From: DATKZH01 sp964475955 | GTDB taxonomy: Bacteria > Planctomycetota > Planctomycetia > Pirellulales > Thermoguttaceae | Direction of reading: 5' to 3' | DNA: 64,000 nucleotides | NCBI GenBank assembly: GCA_964475955.1 | Contig: CAYYZY010000013.1 | Span: 1-64,000, forward strand | Shown: positions 9,354 to 18,109 of the stretch, one piece after another | Layout: each line of letters opens with the position of its first letter | Numbering within the stretch: the first letter of the stretch is position 1 | Made by a program: the position numbers and the translations under genes | Notes under the pieces: model-generated | The model's database searches: none | Told to the model about the DNA's origin: nothing | The model's input: only the letters and a program-made list of their open reading frames with translations

Positions 9354-11246
9354 TCACCGGTCGGCTTCGCCCAACCGGTCCAGCGAGTGGGCCAGGGCCC
9401 AGCGGATGTAGAGCGACGCTTCGCCGCGGGAATTGGCGTCGATCGCGGCCCGCATCTCGGGGGCCGCCGGCCGGGCCTTCTCGCCGAGAGCCGCCAGCAC
9501 AATGGCGGCCTGAAGCCGGACCCAGCCGCTCTCGTGGTCCAGCGTCTCGACGATCGCAGGCAAGGCCTCGCTTGCGCGCCCGACGTTGCACAACGCTTCG
9601 GCGGCGGCCAGGCGGGCGCTCGGGGAGGCGTCGTCGAGCCGCGGGGCGAGCGCCTCGGCGGCGGGTTGCGATTCCGGCCCGAGCGCGGTGAGGCCCACGG
9701 CCGCCCAGTAGCGCACGGCGCCATCGGGATCGGCGAGCAGGGCCGTGAGTTGGGGACGTGTCTCCGGTCCGATTCCCACGAGGCCGGCCGCTTCGAGGAG
9801 CCGCGCCTGCGGAAACGCTTGCGGGTCGCGTGCCAGGTCGTAGGGCGTGCGGCCCCGGGATCGCAGGTGCATCTCCGCCTCGGGGAGGAGGCCCGTATCG
9901 TGCGTCTCGAGCGCCCAGCGGCGGTGCTCGGCACGCATCCGATCGAGGATTGCCTGGTGGTCGGGCGAGCCGGCCAGGTTGTGGATCTCGTGCGGGTCTT
10001 GGCGCAGGTCGTAGAGTTCTTCGGGCGGCTTGGTGGGGCTGGCCAGCAAGGCCGCGGGGCCCGAGAGCCGGCCTTCGGCGCTCAGGCGGCGGATCTCCCG
10101 GCGAGTCGGCGTGCGCTCGGAGTAGGTGCTGTATTGCATGGCCGGGCGGTGCGGCAGGTAGTTGCGGATGTACTTGTAGCGCCGCTCGCGGACCGCGCGG
10201 CTCATCTCGTAGACCTCGTCGACCCGGTCGCGCACCGCGAACACGTACTCGCGGGCCTCGCCCGCTTCCGGGCCGAGAAACGCGCGTCCCTGCATATGCT
10301 TGGGGGGTTCCAGCCCTGCCATGCGGAGCACCGTGGGGGCGAAGTCGACGAAGCTGACCAGGCGGTCGACGACCGTGCCCGGCTCCCCGGGGGCCCACTC
10401 TCGATACTTCTCCGGGAAGCGGACGATCAGCGGCACGCGGATGCCCGAATCGTAGAGCCACCGCTTGTGGCGGGGTAGGCCCGAGCCGTGGTCGGAGTAG
10501 AAGAAGACGATCGTGTCGTCGGCCAGGCCGTCGGCCTCCAACCGGGCCAAGAGGTCGCCGGCCTGCTTGTCCATGGCGGTGATCAGGTCGAAGAGGCGGG
10601 CGAGGTCGCGGCGCACGACGGGCGTGTCGGGGTAGTACGGCGGCAGCGCGACGTCGGCCGGGTCGTGCCGCTCGTTGGGGGCGAGCCGTGCGGTGCGCTT
10701 GGCGAACGCCTCGTCGGCCAGGCGAATCTGGCCCTGGTGCGTGGTGGTGAAGTTGAACACGCTAAAGAAGGACTGCCCCGGCTTGCGATTGCGCCAGTGG
10801 GCCTTGCGGCTCGACTCGTCCCAGCTTCCCGGCGGTTTGCGGAAGTTGTAGTCCTCCTTGACGTTGTTCGTGCAGTAGTAGCCCGCCTCGCGCAGGTACT
10901 CGGAAAAGCACCGCACCTGCTCGGGCAGCGGCGCGGCGCCCCGCAGGTGCTGCGTGCCCAGCGAGGTGGGATACACGCCGGTGATCAGGCACGACCGGGC
11001 CGGGGTGCACACGCTAGCGACCGAGAACGCGCCGGTGTAGCGCACGCCCTCGGCGGCGAGCCGGTCGAGGTTGGGCGTGATCGCCTGGTCGTCGCCGTAG
11101 CAGCCCAAGTGCGGGCTGATGTCCTCACAGGTGATCCACAAGACGTTGGGCCGTTCGGCCGCCTTCGCCTCGTCGACGCGAAGGCATGGAAGGACGAGGG
11201 ATCCCGCCACGCAGAACAGCACGGCTGTCGGGCTTCTGGCGTTCAT
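9354..11246 (-). CDS. Exported sulfatase with C-terminal HEAT-like repeats
   Basis: A 630-residue type I sulfatase. The signal peptide (MNARSPTAVL onward) ends near DEAKAAE. The metal-binding start WITCEDISPHLGCYGD and the formylglycine motif CTPAR (80-84) are canonical, so Cys80 should be convertible to formylglycine. FYSDHGSGLPRHKRW near 300 supplies the second metal/sulfate-binding part. From about residue 480 the protein has alanine/leucine-rich helical repeats (HEAT type) as found on many planctomycete sulfatases, probably for protein contacts. The start at 11246 gives a normal leader, with AAAGGG upstream. It probably removes sulfate from algal or other sulfated polysaccharides in the periplasm. 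Confidence 0.88.
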   Translation of the reverse strand: MNARSPTAVLFCVAGSLVLPCLRVDEAKAAERPNVLWITCEDISPHLGCYGDDQAITPNLDRLAAEGVRYTGAFSVASVCTPARSCLITGVYPTSLGTQHLRGAAPLPEQVRCFSEYLREAGYYCTNNVKEDYNFRKPPGSWDESSRKAHWRNRKPGQSFFSVFNFTTTHQGQIRLADEAFAKRTARLAPNERHDPADVALPPYYPDTPVVRRDLARLFDLITAMDKQAGDLLARLEADGLADDTIVFFYSDHGSGLPRHKRWLYDSGIRVPLIVRFPEKYREWAPGEPGTVVDRLVSFVDFAPTVLRMAGLEPPKHMQGRAFLGPEAGEAREYVFAVRDRVDEVYEMSRAVRERRYKYIRNYLPHRPAMQYSTYSERTPTRREIRRLSAEGRLSGPAALLASPTKPPEELYDLRQDPHEIHNLAGSPDHQAILDRMRAEHRRWALETHDTGLLPEAEMHLRSRGRTPYDLARDPQAFPQARLLEAAGLVGIGPETRPQLTALLADPDGAVRYWAAVGLTALGPESQPAAEALAPRLDDASPSARLAAAEALCNVGRASEALPAIVETLDHESGWVRLQAAIVLAALGEKARPAAPEMRAAIDANSRGEASLYIRWALAHSLDRLGEADR

Positions 11247-11425
11247 GATTCCGGTACCCTTTCTCGGCCAAATCGTTCGGCGACGTCGCAGCCCGGTGAT
11301 GCACGATACACCACGGCGCCCCGCGTGAAAAGGGCGCGCTCCCCTCCGCCCCGCACGCGCCCGACGACTCGCCAATTCGCGGAGTTCCGGCTGCGCACGA
11401 CCACAGCCGCCGCGAATCGCGCACG

Positions 11426-12480
11426 TCATTTCTGCGCAAGTCCTCGGCAATCCGGCGGGGCCTGGCAAGGCGCGGCCGGCTCGGGCGCGTGCCGGCGCGC
11501 GGCGTGCTCGGCGACCAGCGAGATCAGCCGCCCGTGGTCGATCGGTTTCGACATGTACTCGTCGCAGCCGGCGCGCAGGCACTTGTCGCGGTGCGTGCTC
11601 ATGGCGTGCGCGGTCAGGGCGACGATCGGGCCGGTGTGGCCCGCCTCGCGGAGCCGGGCGGGGCGGGCGTCGGACTTCTCGTCGCGGGCGGCCACGAGAC
11701 GCGTTTCGGTCGGCTGCTCGAACAGTTCGACTCCGTCCAGCGGCCCGGTGGCCACGGTGAGGGTGAAGGTGCTGCCCCGCCCGGGCGTGCTTTCGACGGT
11801 GATGTTGCCTCCGAGCTTGGCGGCCAGGCGCTTGCTGATGGTCAATCCCAGGCCGGTTCCGCCGTGTTTGCGCGTCGCCGAGGCGTCGACCTGGCTGAAC
11901 GGCTTGAACAGCTCGCCGACCTGCTGGTCGGTCATCCCGATGCCCGAGTCGGCCACCTGGAACTGCATCCGGGGCCGATCGGAGCGGGCGTCGAGCAGTC
12001 GGGCCGTGAGGCGGACCTCGCCGAGTTCGGTGAACTTGACCGCGTTTCCGGCGAGGTTGATGAGGATTTGTCGGAGCCGCGTCGGGTCGGGTCGGAGAGG
12101 ATGGTCTCGGGGATCGGCCCGTCGTAGTCGATTCGCAGGGGGAGGTTCTTGGCGTTGGCCCGAACGCGCATCAAGGAGGCGACGTGGGAGAGGATTTGGC
12201 ACGGAGAGCAGCGCACGCACTCGGCTTCGACTTCGGCGGCGCCGTCGCGAAAGACCGCGCGGATGCGTTCGGTGACGAGGTCCCGATCGGCGCCCTCGAA
12301 GAAGTCGGCGCCGTACATGGTCGCCAGTTCTTGGGGCGAGTAGCCGGTGACTTCCTCCCACTTCTTGTTCCAGCGCACGAACCGCTCTTCATCGAGGATA
12401 TAGAAGAGGCCGGGGAGGCTGTTGATGATCTCGTCGGGCGAGTCGGGGAGTCGGCCGAAGCCCAGCGCACGCTTTCTCCG
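11426..12480 (-). pseudogene. Decayed hybrid sensor histidine kinase (PAS-HATPase-REC remnant)
   Basis: Read from right to left: a PAS domain (EIINSLPGLFYILDEERF, then WEEVTGYSPQELATMYGADF) with no start codon after an in-frame stop upstream; then an abrupt join to CSPCQILSHVASLMRVRANA, which normally lies after the phospho-acceptor helix, so the HisKA H-box is gone. At about 12088-12094 a small insertion near SDPTR shifts the frame. The HATPase then continues (NLAGNAVKFTE, DSGIGM, GGTGLGLTISKRL). A final receiver fragment (GPIVALTAHAM ... AGCDEYMSKPI) lacks its phospho-Asp half. At least two internal deletions, one frameshift and a lost 5' end make this a pseudogene. Alternative: assembly error, unlikely for so many lesions. 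Confidence 0.82.
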
Positions 12481-12787
12481 TGCCCCTACTCAGGCACTCT
12501 CAAAGGACAGGACAAAGGAGCGGGCTGCACGCGCCCGATCGCGGCGATTCGGGTCGGGCGGTGCTGGATGTGCGGATGGAAGTGGCTCCCGACGAGCGGC
12601 TCGGCGGGGCGGCTTGCGGCCGGCCGATTGGACAACGAAGCAGGCGGCGGACACAATGAGCGGAGCGTGGCCGCACGGTCCGTCCGCGGCGCGAGCCCGC
12701 CGGGGGTGCCGGAAACGCGGACCCGGTCGGCCATTCCGCCTTTGAGAAGCGGAGACCGCGAACGAGATGCCGAAGGAGACCGCCAAG

Positions 12788-14812
12788 ATGAAACGACTGC
12801 CCTGCCTCGTCGGATTGTTGCTCGTCGCTTCGGTGGCCCGGGCGGCGGATCGGCCGAACATCGTGTTCTTCTTCGTCGACGACCAGCGCAACGATACGCT
12901 CGGCTGCGCCGGCCACCCGATCCTCCAGACGCCGCAGGTCGACCGCCTCGCCCACGAAGGCGTGCGCTTCGAGAACGCCATGGTCACCACGTCGATTTGC
13001 TGGGTGAGCCGGGCGACCGTGCTGACCGGCATGTGGTCGCGCGCCCACGGATCGCCCGAGCGAATCGACGCGGTCAACCCGGAAGCCGCCGACACGATCT
13101 ACCCGAAGCTCCTCCACGAGGCCGGCTACCGCAACGGGTTCTTCGGCAAGTGGCACGCGCGCATGCCCCGCGGATTCGACCAGGCCCAGTACTTCGACGC
13201 CTACGAGAACATCTTCCGGAACCCGTATTTCAAGAAGATGCCCGACGGCAGCCTGCGCCACGAGACCGAGGTGATCGGCGACCGGGCGGTCGCATTCCTC
13301 CAGTCGCAGCCGGCCGAGCAGCCGTTCTGCCTCCACCTCTGGTTCAACGCGGCCCACGCCGAAGACGGCGACAAGCGGCCGGGCAGCGGCCACTACCCCT
13401 GGCCGAAGGCCGTCGACGGGTTGTACGACGACACGCCCATCCCCCCGCCGCGGCTCGACGACCCGGCCATCTACGAAAGCCAGCCCGAGTTGCTCAAGAA
13501 TTCGCTCAACCGCGAGCGGTACTTCTGGCGCTGGGACACGCCCGAGAAGTACACCACGAACATGCGGGCGTACTTCCGGATGATCTCGGGCATCGATCGT
13601 GTGATCGGCCGGGTGCGTGAGACGCTCGACGCCAAGGGGTTCTCCGACGACACGGTGATCGTCTACTCGGCCGACAACGGCTACTACATGGGCGACCGCG
13701 GGTTCGCCGGGAAGTGGTCGCACTACGAGCAGTCGATCCGCGTGCCGATGATCCTCTTCGACCCGCGCCTGCCCGACGAGCGCCGGGGCCGCGTCGAGCG
13801 CCGGCTGGTCCTCAACGCCGACCTGGCGCCCACGTTCCTCGAGCTGGCGGGCGTGCCGCTTCCCGATCACTACGAGGGCCGAAGCCTGATGCCGCTGGTG
13901 CGCGGCCCCGTGCCCGACGACTGGCGCGAAGACTTCCTCGGCGAGCACCTTCTGGAAGCGGGCACGCGCATCCCGAAGTGGGAAGGCGTGCGCGGCGAGC
14001 GCTACATGTACGCCCGGTACTTCGAGCACGACGACGAGTTCCTCCACGATCTCGAGGCCGACCCGGACCAGCTCGAGAACTTCGCCGACGACCCCCAGTA
14101 CGCCGAGGTCCTCGCGCGGCTTCGCAAGCGGTGCGACGAGCTGTGCGACCGGCACGGCGGCCCCTACGTGCCTCGCGCGCGGCGCGCGCCGGGCGGCTCG
14201 CGCGGCCCCGTCAAGGAAGGCGCCGAAGCAGTCGAGGGCGTCGACGGCAAGGCGGCCCACTTCGACGGCCGCTCCTTCCTCCCCGGCGGCAAGCTGCCCA
14301 AGCTGGAGCGCGACGCCCCGTTCACGTGGTCGCTCTGGGCGCGAATCCTGCCCGGGCACCAGCGAAACGGCGTGCTGATCGGCAACCGGCGCGCTTCGGG
14401 CCGGGATCGCCTGACGTTCGTCAAGTTCACGTCGCACAGCTTCCAGTATTACGGGGGAGAGGAACACGCCCTGCGTTTGACCTACGAGCTGCCGGCCGGC
14501 CGCTGGGTGCACCTGGCCGCCGTCAAAGAGGGAGCGAGCCTGAGGGTGTACGTCGACGGCGAGGCGGCCGCCCGCTCCGAAGTCGATTTCGACCTGCCCG
14601 AGCTGCCGTTCTACCTCGGCGGCGACCCGCGCGCCGGCGAGACGAGCACGTGCGACCTCGACGAGGTCCGTCTCTACGGGCAAGCGCTCAGCGCCGACGA
14701 CGTCCTCGCGTTGGCCCGGCGACGACCGATCGAGCGCGAGCCGCTCCGGGCGTGGTCGTTCGACGAGGGGCGTCGGCGCGGGCCGGCCGGGGCGTCGAAT
14801 GGGGCGCGTTGA
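12788..14812 (+). CDS. Exported sulfatase with C-terminal LamG-like domain
   Basis: A 674-residue protein. The ATG at 12788 (AAGGAG nine bases upstream) gives the signal peptide MKRLPCLVGLLLVASVARA; an in-frame ATG at 12767 is less likely. Sulfatase core: FFFVDDQRNDTLGC (metal ligands), CWVSR at 71-75 in the formylglycine position, and YSADNGYYMGDRGFAGKWSHYE near 290. The usual Pro or Ala two residues after the Cys is Val here. Residues about 490-660 form a laminin-G/concanavalin-like beta-sandwich (FTWSLWARI, LYGQALSADDVLAL), likely carbohydrate-binding. Predicted role: desulfation of a polysaccharide, provided the altered motif is still matured. Confidence 0.86.
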   Translation: MKRLPCLVGLLLVASVARAADRPNIVFFFVDDQRNDTLGCAGHPILQTPQVDRLAHEGVRFENAMVTTSICWVSRATVLTGMWSRAHGSPERIDAVNPEAADTIYPKLLHEAGYRNGFFGKWHARMPRGFDQAQYFDAYENIFRNPYFKKMPDGSLRHETEVIGDRAVAFLQSQPAEQPFCLHLWFNAAHAEDGDKRPGSGHYPWPKAVDGLYDDTPIPPPRLDDPAIYESQPELLKNSLNRERYFWRWDTPEKYTTNMRAYFRMISGIDRVIGRVRETLDAKGFSDDTVIVYSADNGYYMGDRGFAGKWSHYEQSIRVPMILFDPRLPDERRGRVERRLVLNADLAPTFLELAGVPLPDHYEGRSLMPLVRGPVPDDWREDFLGEHLLEAGTRIPKWEGVRGERYMYARYFEHDDEFLHDLEADPDQLENFADDPQYAEVLARLRKRCDELCDRHGGPYVPRARRAPGGSRGPVKEGAEAVEGVDGKAAHFDGRSFLPGGKLPKLERDAPFTWSLWARILPGHQRNGVLIGNRRASGRDRLTFVKFTSHSFQYYGGEEHALRLTYELPAGRWVHLAAVKEGASLRVYVDGEAAARSEVDFDLPELPFYLGGDPRAGETSTCDLDEVRLYGQALSADDVLALARRRPIEREPLRAWSFDEGRRRGPAGASNGAR

Positions 14813-14895
14813 AAAAGGGGTGCTGGATCCGAGCGCGTGACGGCTTCGCGCTGCGGGAAGTCGCCTGCGGCCGGACGCCTGTCCCCCTGCTTCCC

Positions 14896-14943
14896 TAGGA
14901 CGGAATGCGATCCTCCGTAGGACGGAATGCCATTCCGTCTTAC
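14896..14943. repeat. Palindrome gtaggacggaatgc/gcattccgtcttac
   Basis: Near-perfect 27-bp palindrome at 14917-14943 with a partial direct copy (taggacggaatgc) just before it. Located between the sulfatase and the Gfo/Idh gene; could form a hairpin in the transcript. Confidence 0.65.
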
Positions 14944-15102
14944 AGACACGCGTGCATCGTGAGCGCATCCTACCCGCGAAGACTCGAAGACGTTGGCATT
15001 GAAAACATGCCGATCGTACAATGGGGGCACCTGTCGGCAGTCGACGGGCGGCATGGATATTTCCGAGGCAGGCGGGCAAGCACCCTCTATCGGAGTCGGA
15101 CC

Positions 15103-16416
15103 GTGAAAAAGCGCAATCACTCGAATCGGATCACCCGGCGGCGATTTCTGGGCGTTGCGGCGACGCTGGCCGCGCCGGCGATGGTTCCGTCGTCAGTTCT
15201 GGGGCGCGGCGGCGAGACGCCGCCGTCGGACCGCATTACGCTGGGGTTCATCGGCACGGGCGGGCGCGGCACGTCGAACATGCGGTCGCTGTTGCCGCTT
15301 GCGGGGGCTCAGGTGGTGGCCGTGTGCGACGTGCGGCGCGCGAAGCGCGAGGCGGCCGCGAAGGCCGTCGCCGGGCATTACGAGTCGCGCGGCGGCGCCA
15401 CGTGCAAGGCGTACAACGACTTCCGCGAGGTCTTGGGGCGCGACGACGTCGACGCGGTGGTCATCTCCCCGCAGGACCACTGGCACGGCCCCATCGCCGT
15501 CGCCGCGGCCCGGGCCGGCAAGGACATGTACTGCGAGAAACCGCTCGGCGTGGCCGTGGCCGAGAGCGCGGCCATCCGCGACGCCGTCCGGCGCTACGAG
15601 CGCGTGTTTCAGACGGGCACGCAGCAGCGGTCCGACGCGAGGTTCCGCCAGGCCTGCAACCTGGCCCGGTTCGGATACCTCGGCAAGGTGCACACGGTCG
15701 AGGTGGCCGCCCCGGGGCCCAAGTACAAGCCGCGGCACAAGGGGCCGGCCACGCCGCAACCGGTCCCCGAAGGGTTCGATTACGAGATGTACGTCGGCCC
15801 GGCGCCGATGCGCCCGTACACCCCCTATTGCATCGACTGGCCGGGGTGGTACCTGATCTGGGACTTCTGTGCGGGGTTCATCGTCAACTGGTGCGTACAC
15901 CACCTCGATATCGCCCACTGGGGATGCCCGTCGATCGGCCGCGTGCCCTGCCACGTCTCGTGCGACCTGGTCTACCGCACGCACCCGGTCTGCGACAACG
16001 TCAACTCGTGGCAGGCCGATTTCGCGTTCGACGACGGCCTGCGCATGCGCCTGACCGACACGGGCAATCCGCTCCCGCAGGGGACGCGCTTCATCGGCGA
16101 CGAGGGCTGGGTCCACGTGAACCGGAAGGGCATCGAGGCCGAGCCGACCTCGCTTCTGGACGTGCAGGTCACGCCGGAGAAGCCGGGGCTCCAGGTCTCG
16201 AACAACCACTACGCCGACTTCCTCGACGCGGTGCGCAAGCGGCGCGACCCGGTGGCGCCGGTCGAGGCGGGCCACGTGGCGTCGTACCTGGGCATGATCG
16301 CCGAATCGGCCGGGCGCCTCCAGCGCGAACTCCGCTGGGACCCGGCCGCGGAGCAGTTCCCCGGCGACGCCAACCGCCTCCTCCGCCGACCCATGCGAAG
16401 CCCCTGGCGCGTTTAA
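15103..16416 (+). CDS. Tat-exported Gfo/Idh/MocA oxidoreductase
   Basis: A 437-residue protein begun at a GTG with GGAG upstream; the open frame extends further left but without protein-like sequence. The leader contains the Tat motif TRRRFLG and ends at about SSVLGRGG. The Rossmann fold shows GFIGTGGRG (nucleotide binding) and the family motif CEKPLG, whose Lys is usually catalytic. The C-terminal half has WDFCAGFIVNWCVHHLDIAHWG, a His pair also common in exported planctomycete members. These enzymes act on sugars or inositols with NAD(P), sometimes as glycosidases with bound cofactor. The exact substrate is unknown. The next gene begins 122 bp downstream, with a palindrome between them. Confidence 0.88.
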   Translation: MKKRNHSNRITRRRFLGVAATLAAPAMVPSSVLGRGGETPPSDRITLGFIGTGGRGTSNMRSLLPLAGAQVVAVCDVRRAKREAAAKAVAGHYESRGGATCKAYNDFREVLGRDDVDAVVISPQDHWHGPIAVAAARAGKDMYCEKPLGVAVAESAAIRDAVRRYERVFQTGTQQRSDARFRQACNLARFGYLGKVHTVEVAAPGPKYKPRHKGPATPQPVPEGFDYEMYVGPAPMRPYTPYCIDWPGWYLIWDFCAGFIVNWCVHHLDIAHWGCPSIGRVPCHVSCDLVYRTHPVCDNVNSWQADFAFDDGLRMRLTDTGNPLPQGTRFIGDEGWVHVNRKGIEAEPTSLLDVQVTPEKPGLQVSNNHYADFLDAVRKRRDPVAPVEAGHVASYLGMIAESAGRLQRELRWDPAAEQFPGDANRLLRRPMRSPWRV

Positions 16417-16450
16417 CGAGTTCGAAAAGAACGACCGGAGGGACATTGTC

Positions 16451-16498
16451 GTGGGGCACGTTTCCAACGTGCCTGGCACGAGGGAATCGTGCCTCACG
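16451..16498. repeat. GTGGGGCACG palindrome, copy 1
   Basis: Starts gtggggcacgtttccaacgt and ends with the matching inverted arm. The same element occurs at 59583-59637 and 59738-59792, with a degenerate copy at 23781-23827. It lies just ahead of the next gene. Confidence 0.75.
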
Positions 16499-16538
16499 TG
16501 CTTTCTCCTCGAACCTCACCGCCCAAGGGGACTGATCC

Positions 16539-17971
16539 ATGAAACGACGCCACTTCCTCCGTACGTCGGGCCGGCTGGCCGCGGCCGCCTCGCTCTGGGC
16601 CTGCTCGAGCACGCAACGCTCGCAGGGGGCGGAAACGGCTGACCGCCGCCGCGCGCCCGCCGCCGGGCCGCTCCGCGTCCACCCGAAGAACCCCCGCTAT
16701 TTCGCCGACCCAAGCGGCCGGGCCGTCTACCTGACCGGTTCGCACACGTGGCCGAGCCTGGTCGACATCGGGCCAGGCGATCCCCCGCCCGCCTTCGACT
16801 TCGCCGCCTACCTCGACTTCCTCGAACGGCTGGGCCACAACTTCATCCGCCTCTGGACCTGGGAGCCGGTCACCTGGAACACCGCGCGGAACCGCCGCCC
16901 CGGCATCCACACGGCCGCCCCCAGCCGTTCGCCCGCACCGGACCCGGCAACGCACTCGACGGCAGGCCCAAGTTCAACCTCCGCGAGTACGACCGCCGCT
17001 ACTTCGACCGGCTTCGCCGTCGGGTATGCGCGGCGGGCAAGCGGGGGATGTACGTCTCGGTGATGCTGTTCGAAGGCTGGGCCATGCAGTTCTCCGAGGG
17101 TGCCTGGGAAGGCCATCCCTTCCATCCGGCCAACAACACCGAGGGGCTCAACGGCGATGCGAACGGCGACGGCAAGGGCCTGGAGGTGCATACGCTGGCC
17201 GACAAGCGGGTGACGGCCCTCCAGGAGGCGTACGTGCGCAAGGTCGTCGACACCGTGGGCGACCTGGACAACGCCCTCTACGAGATCTCCAACGAGAACC
17301 ACCCGGCCTCGACCGAGTGGCAGTACCATACGATCGAGCTCATCCACGAGTGCGAAAAGGAACGGCCCAAGCAGCACCCGGTGGGGATGACGTTCCAGTA
17401 CAAAGCTGGGAGCAATCGCACCCTGTTCGAGAGCCCGGCCGAGTGGGTCTCGCCCAACCCCGAAGGCGGCTACCGCGACGACCCGCCGGCGGCCGACGGG
17501 CGCAAGGTGATCCTCAGCGACACCGACCACCTATGGGGCATCGGCGGCAACCGGGCCTGGGTGTGGAAGAGCTTCCTGGGCGGGATGAACCCGCTGTTCA
17601 TGGACCCCTACGACGGCGTCGTGCTCGGCAACCGTTTTGACCCCAAGTGGGACCCGATACGCGAAAACCTGGGCCATACGCTCCGCATGGCCGACGGGCT
17701 CGACCTGGCCGCCATGACGCCGCGGAACGAGCTCTCGTCGACCGGCTACTGCCTGGCGCAGGCGGCGCCGCGCGGGGCGTACGTGGTCTACCTGCCCGAT
17801 GGGGGCCGCGCGAGCGTCGACCTCGCGGCCACGCCGGGGCCGCTTCGCGGCGAGTGGCTCAACCCGGCCGACGGCAAGACGCAAGCGGGCGAACCGGTCG
17901 CCGGCGGCGCCCGCCGCCAGTTCACGTCCCCCTTCCCCGGCGACACCGTGCTGCGGCTCAGCCCGGCGTGA
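16539..17971 (+). pseudogene. Frameshifted exported glycosidase-like protein (DUF4038/collagen-binding-like)
   Basis: Two overlapping frames make one protein. The first (from MKRRHFLRTSGRLAAAASLW, a Tat-like leader with a Cys at about 22) runs to NRRPGIHTAAP; the second resumes with QPFARTGPGNALDGRPKFNL and ends at 17971. A single missing C in the run near 16917-16921 explains the shift. The catalytic part is a TIM-barrel-like glycosidase fold (FIRLWTWEP, YEISNENHP, SDTDHLWGIGG). The end (GAYVVYLPDGG ... GDTVLRL) resembles the putative collagen-binding domain fused to such proteins. Either a real mutation or a sequencing error in a homopolymer; otherwise the gene looks complete. Confidence 0.8.
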
Positions 17972-18109
17972 CGACGGCGGGCAAGCGCGGCAATCGATCC
18001 GGCCCACTCCTTGGACGGACCCCGCACGGGCTCTTCCGCTTCTCCTCGACACCGACCACCTGGGGGGCATTAACGCCGGCCGGGCGTGGTCCGAAGCGCG
18101 CGCGGCCGT

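Noticed and set aside
12500..15079. An 859-residue minus-strand open frame
   Set aside because: Antisense of the sulfatase at 12788; low-complexity Arg/Val/Gly sequence and no ribosome site.
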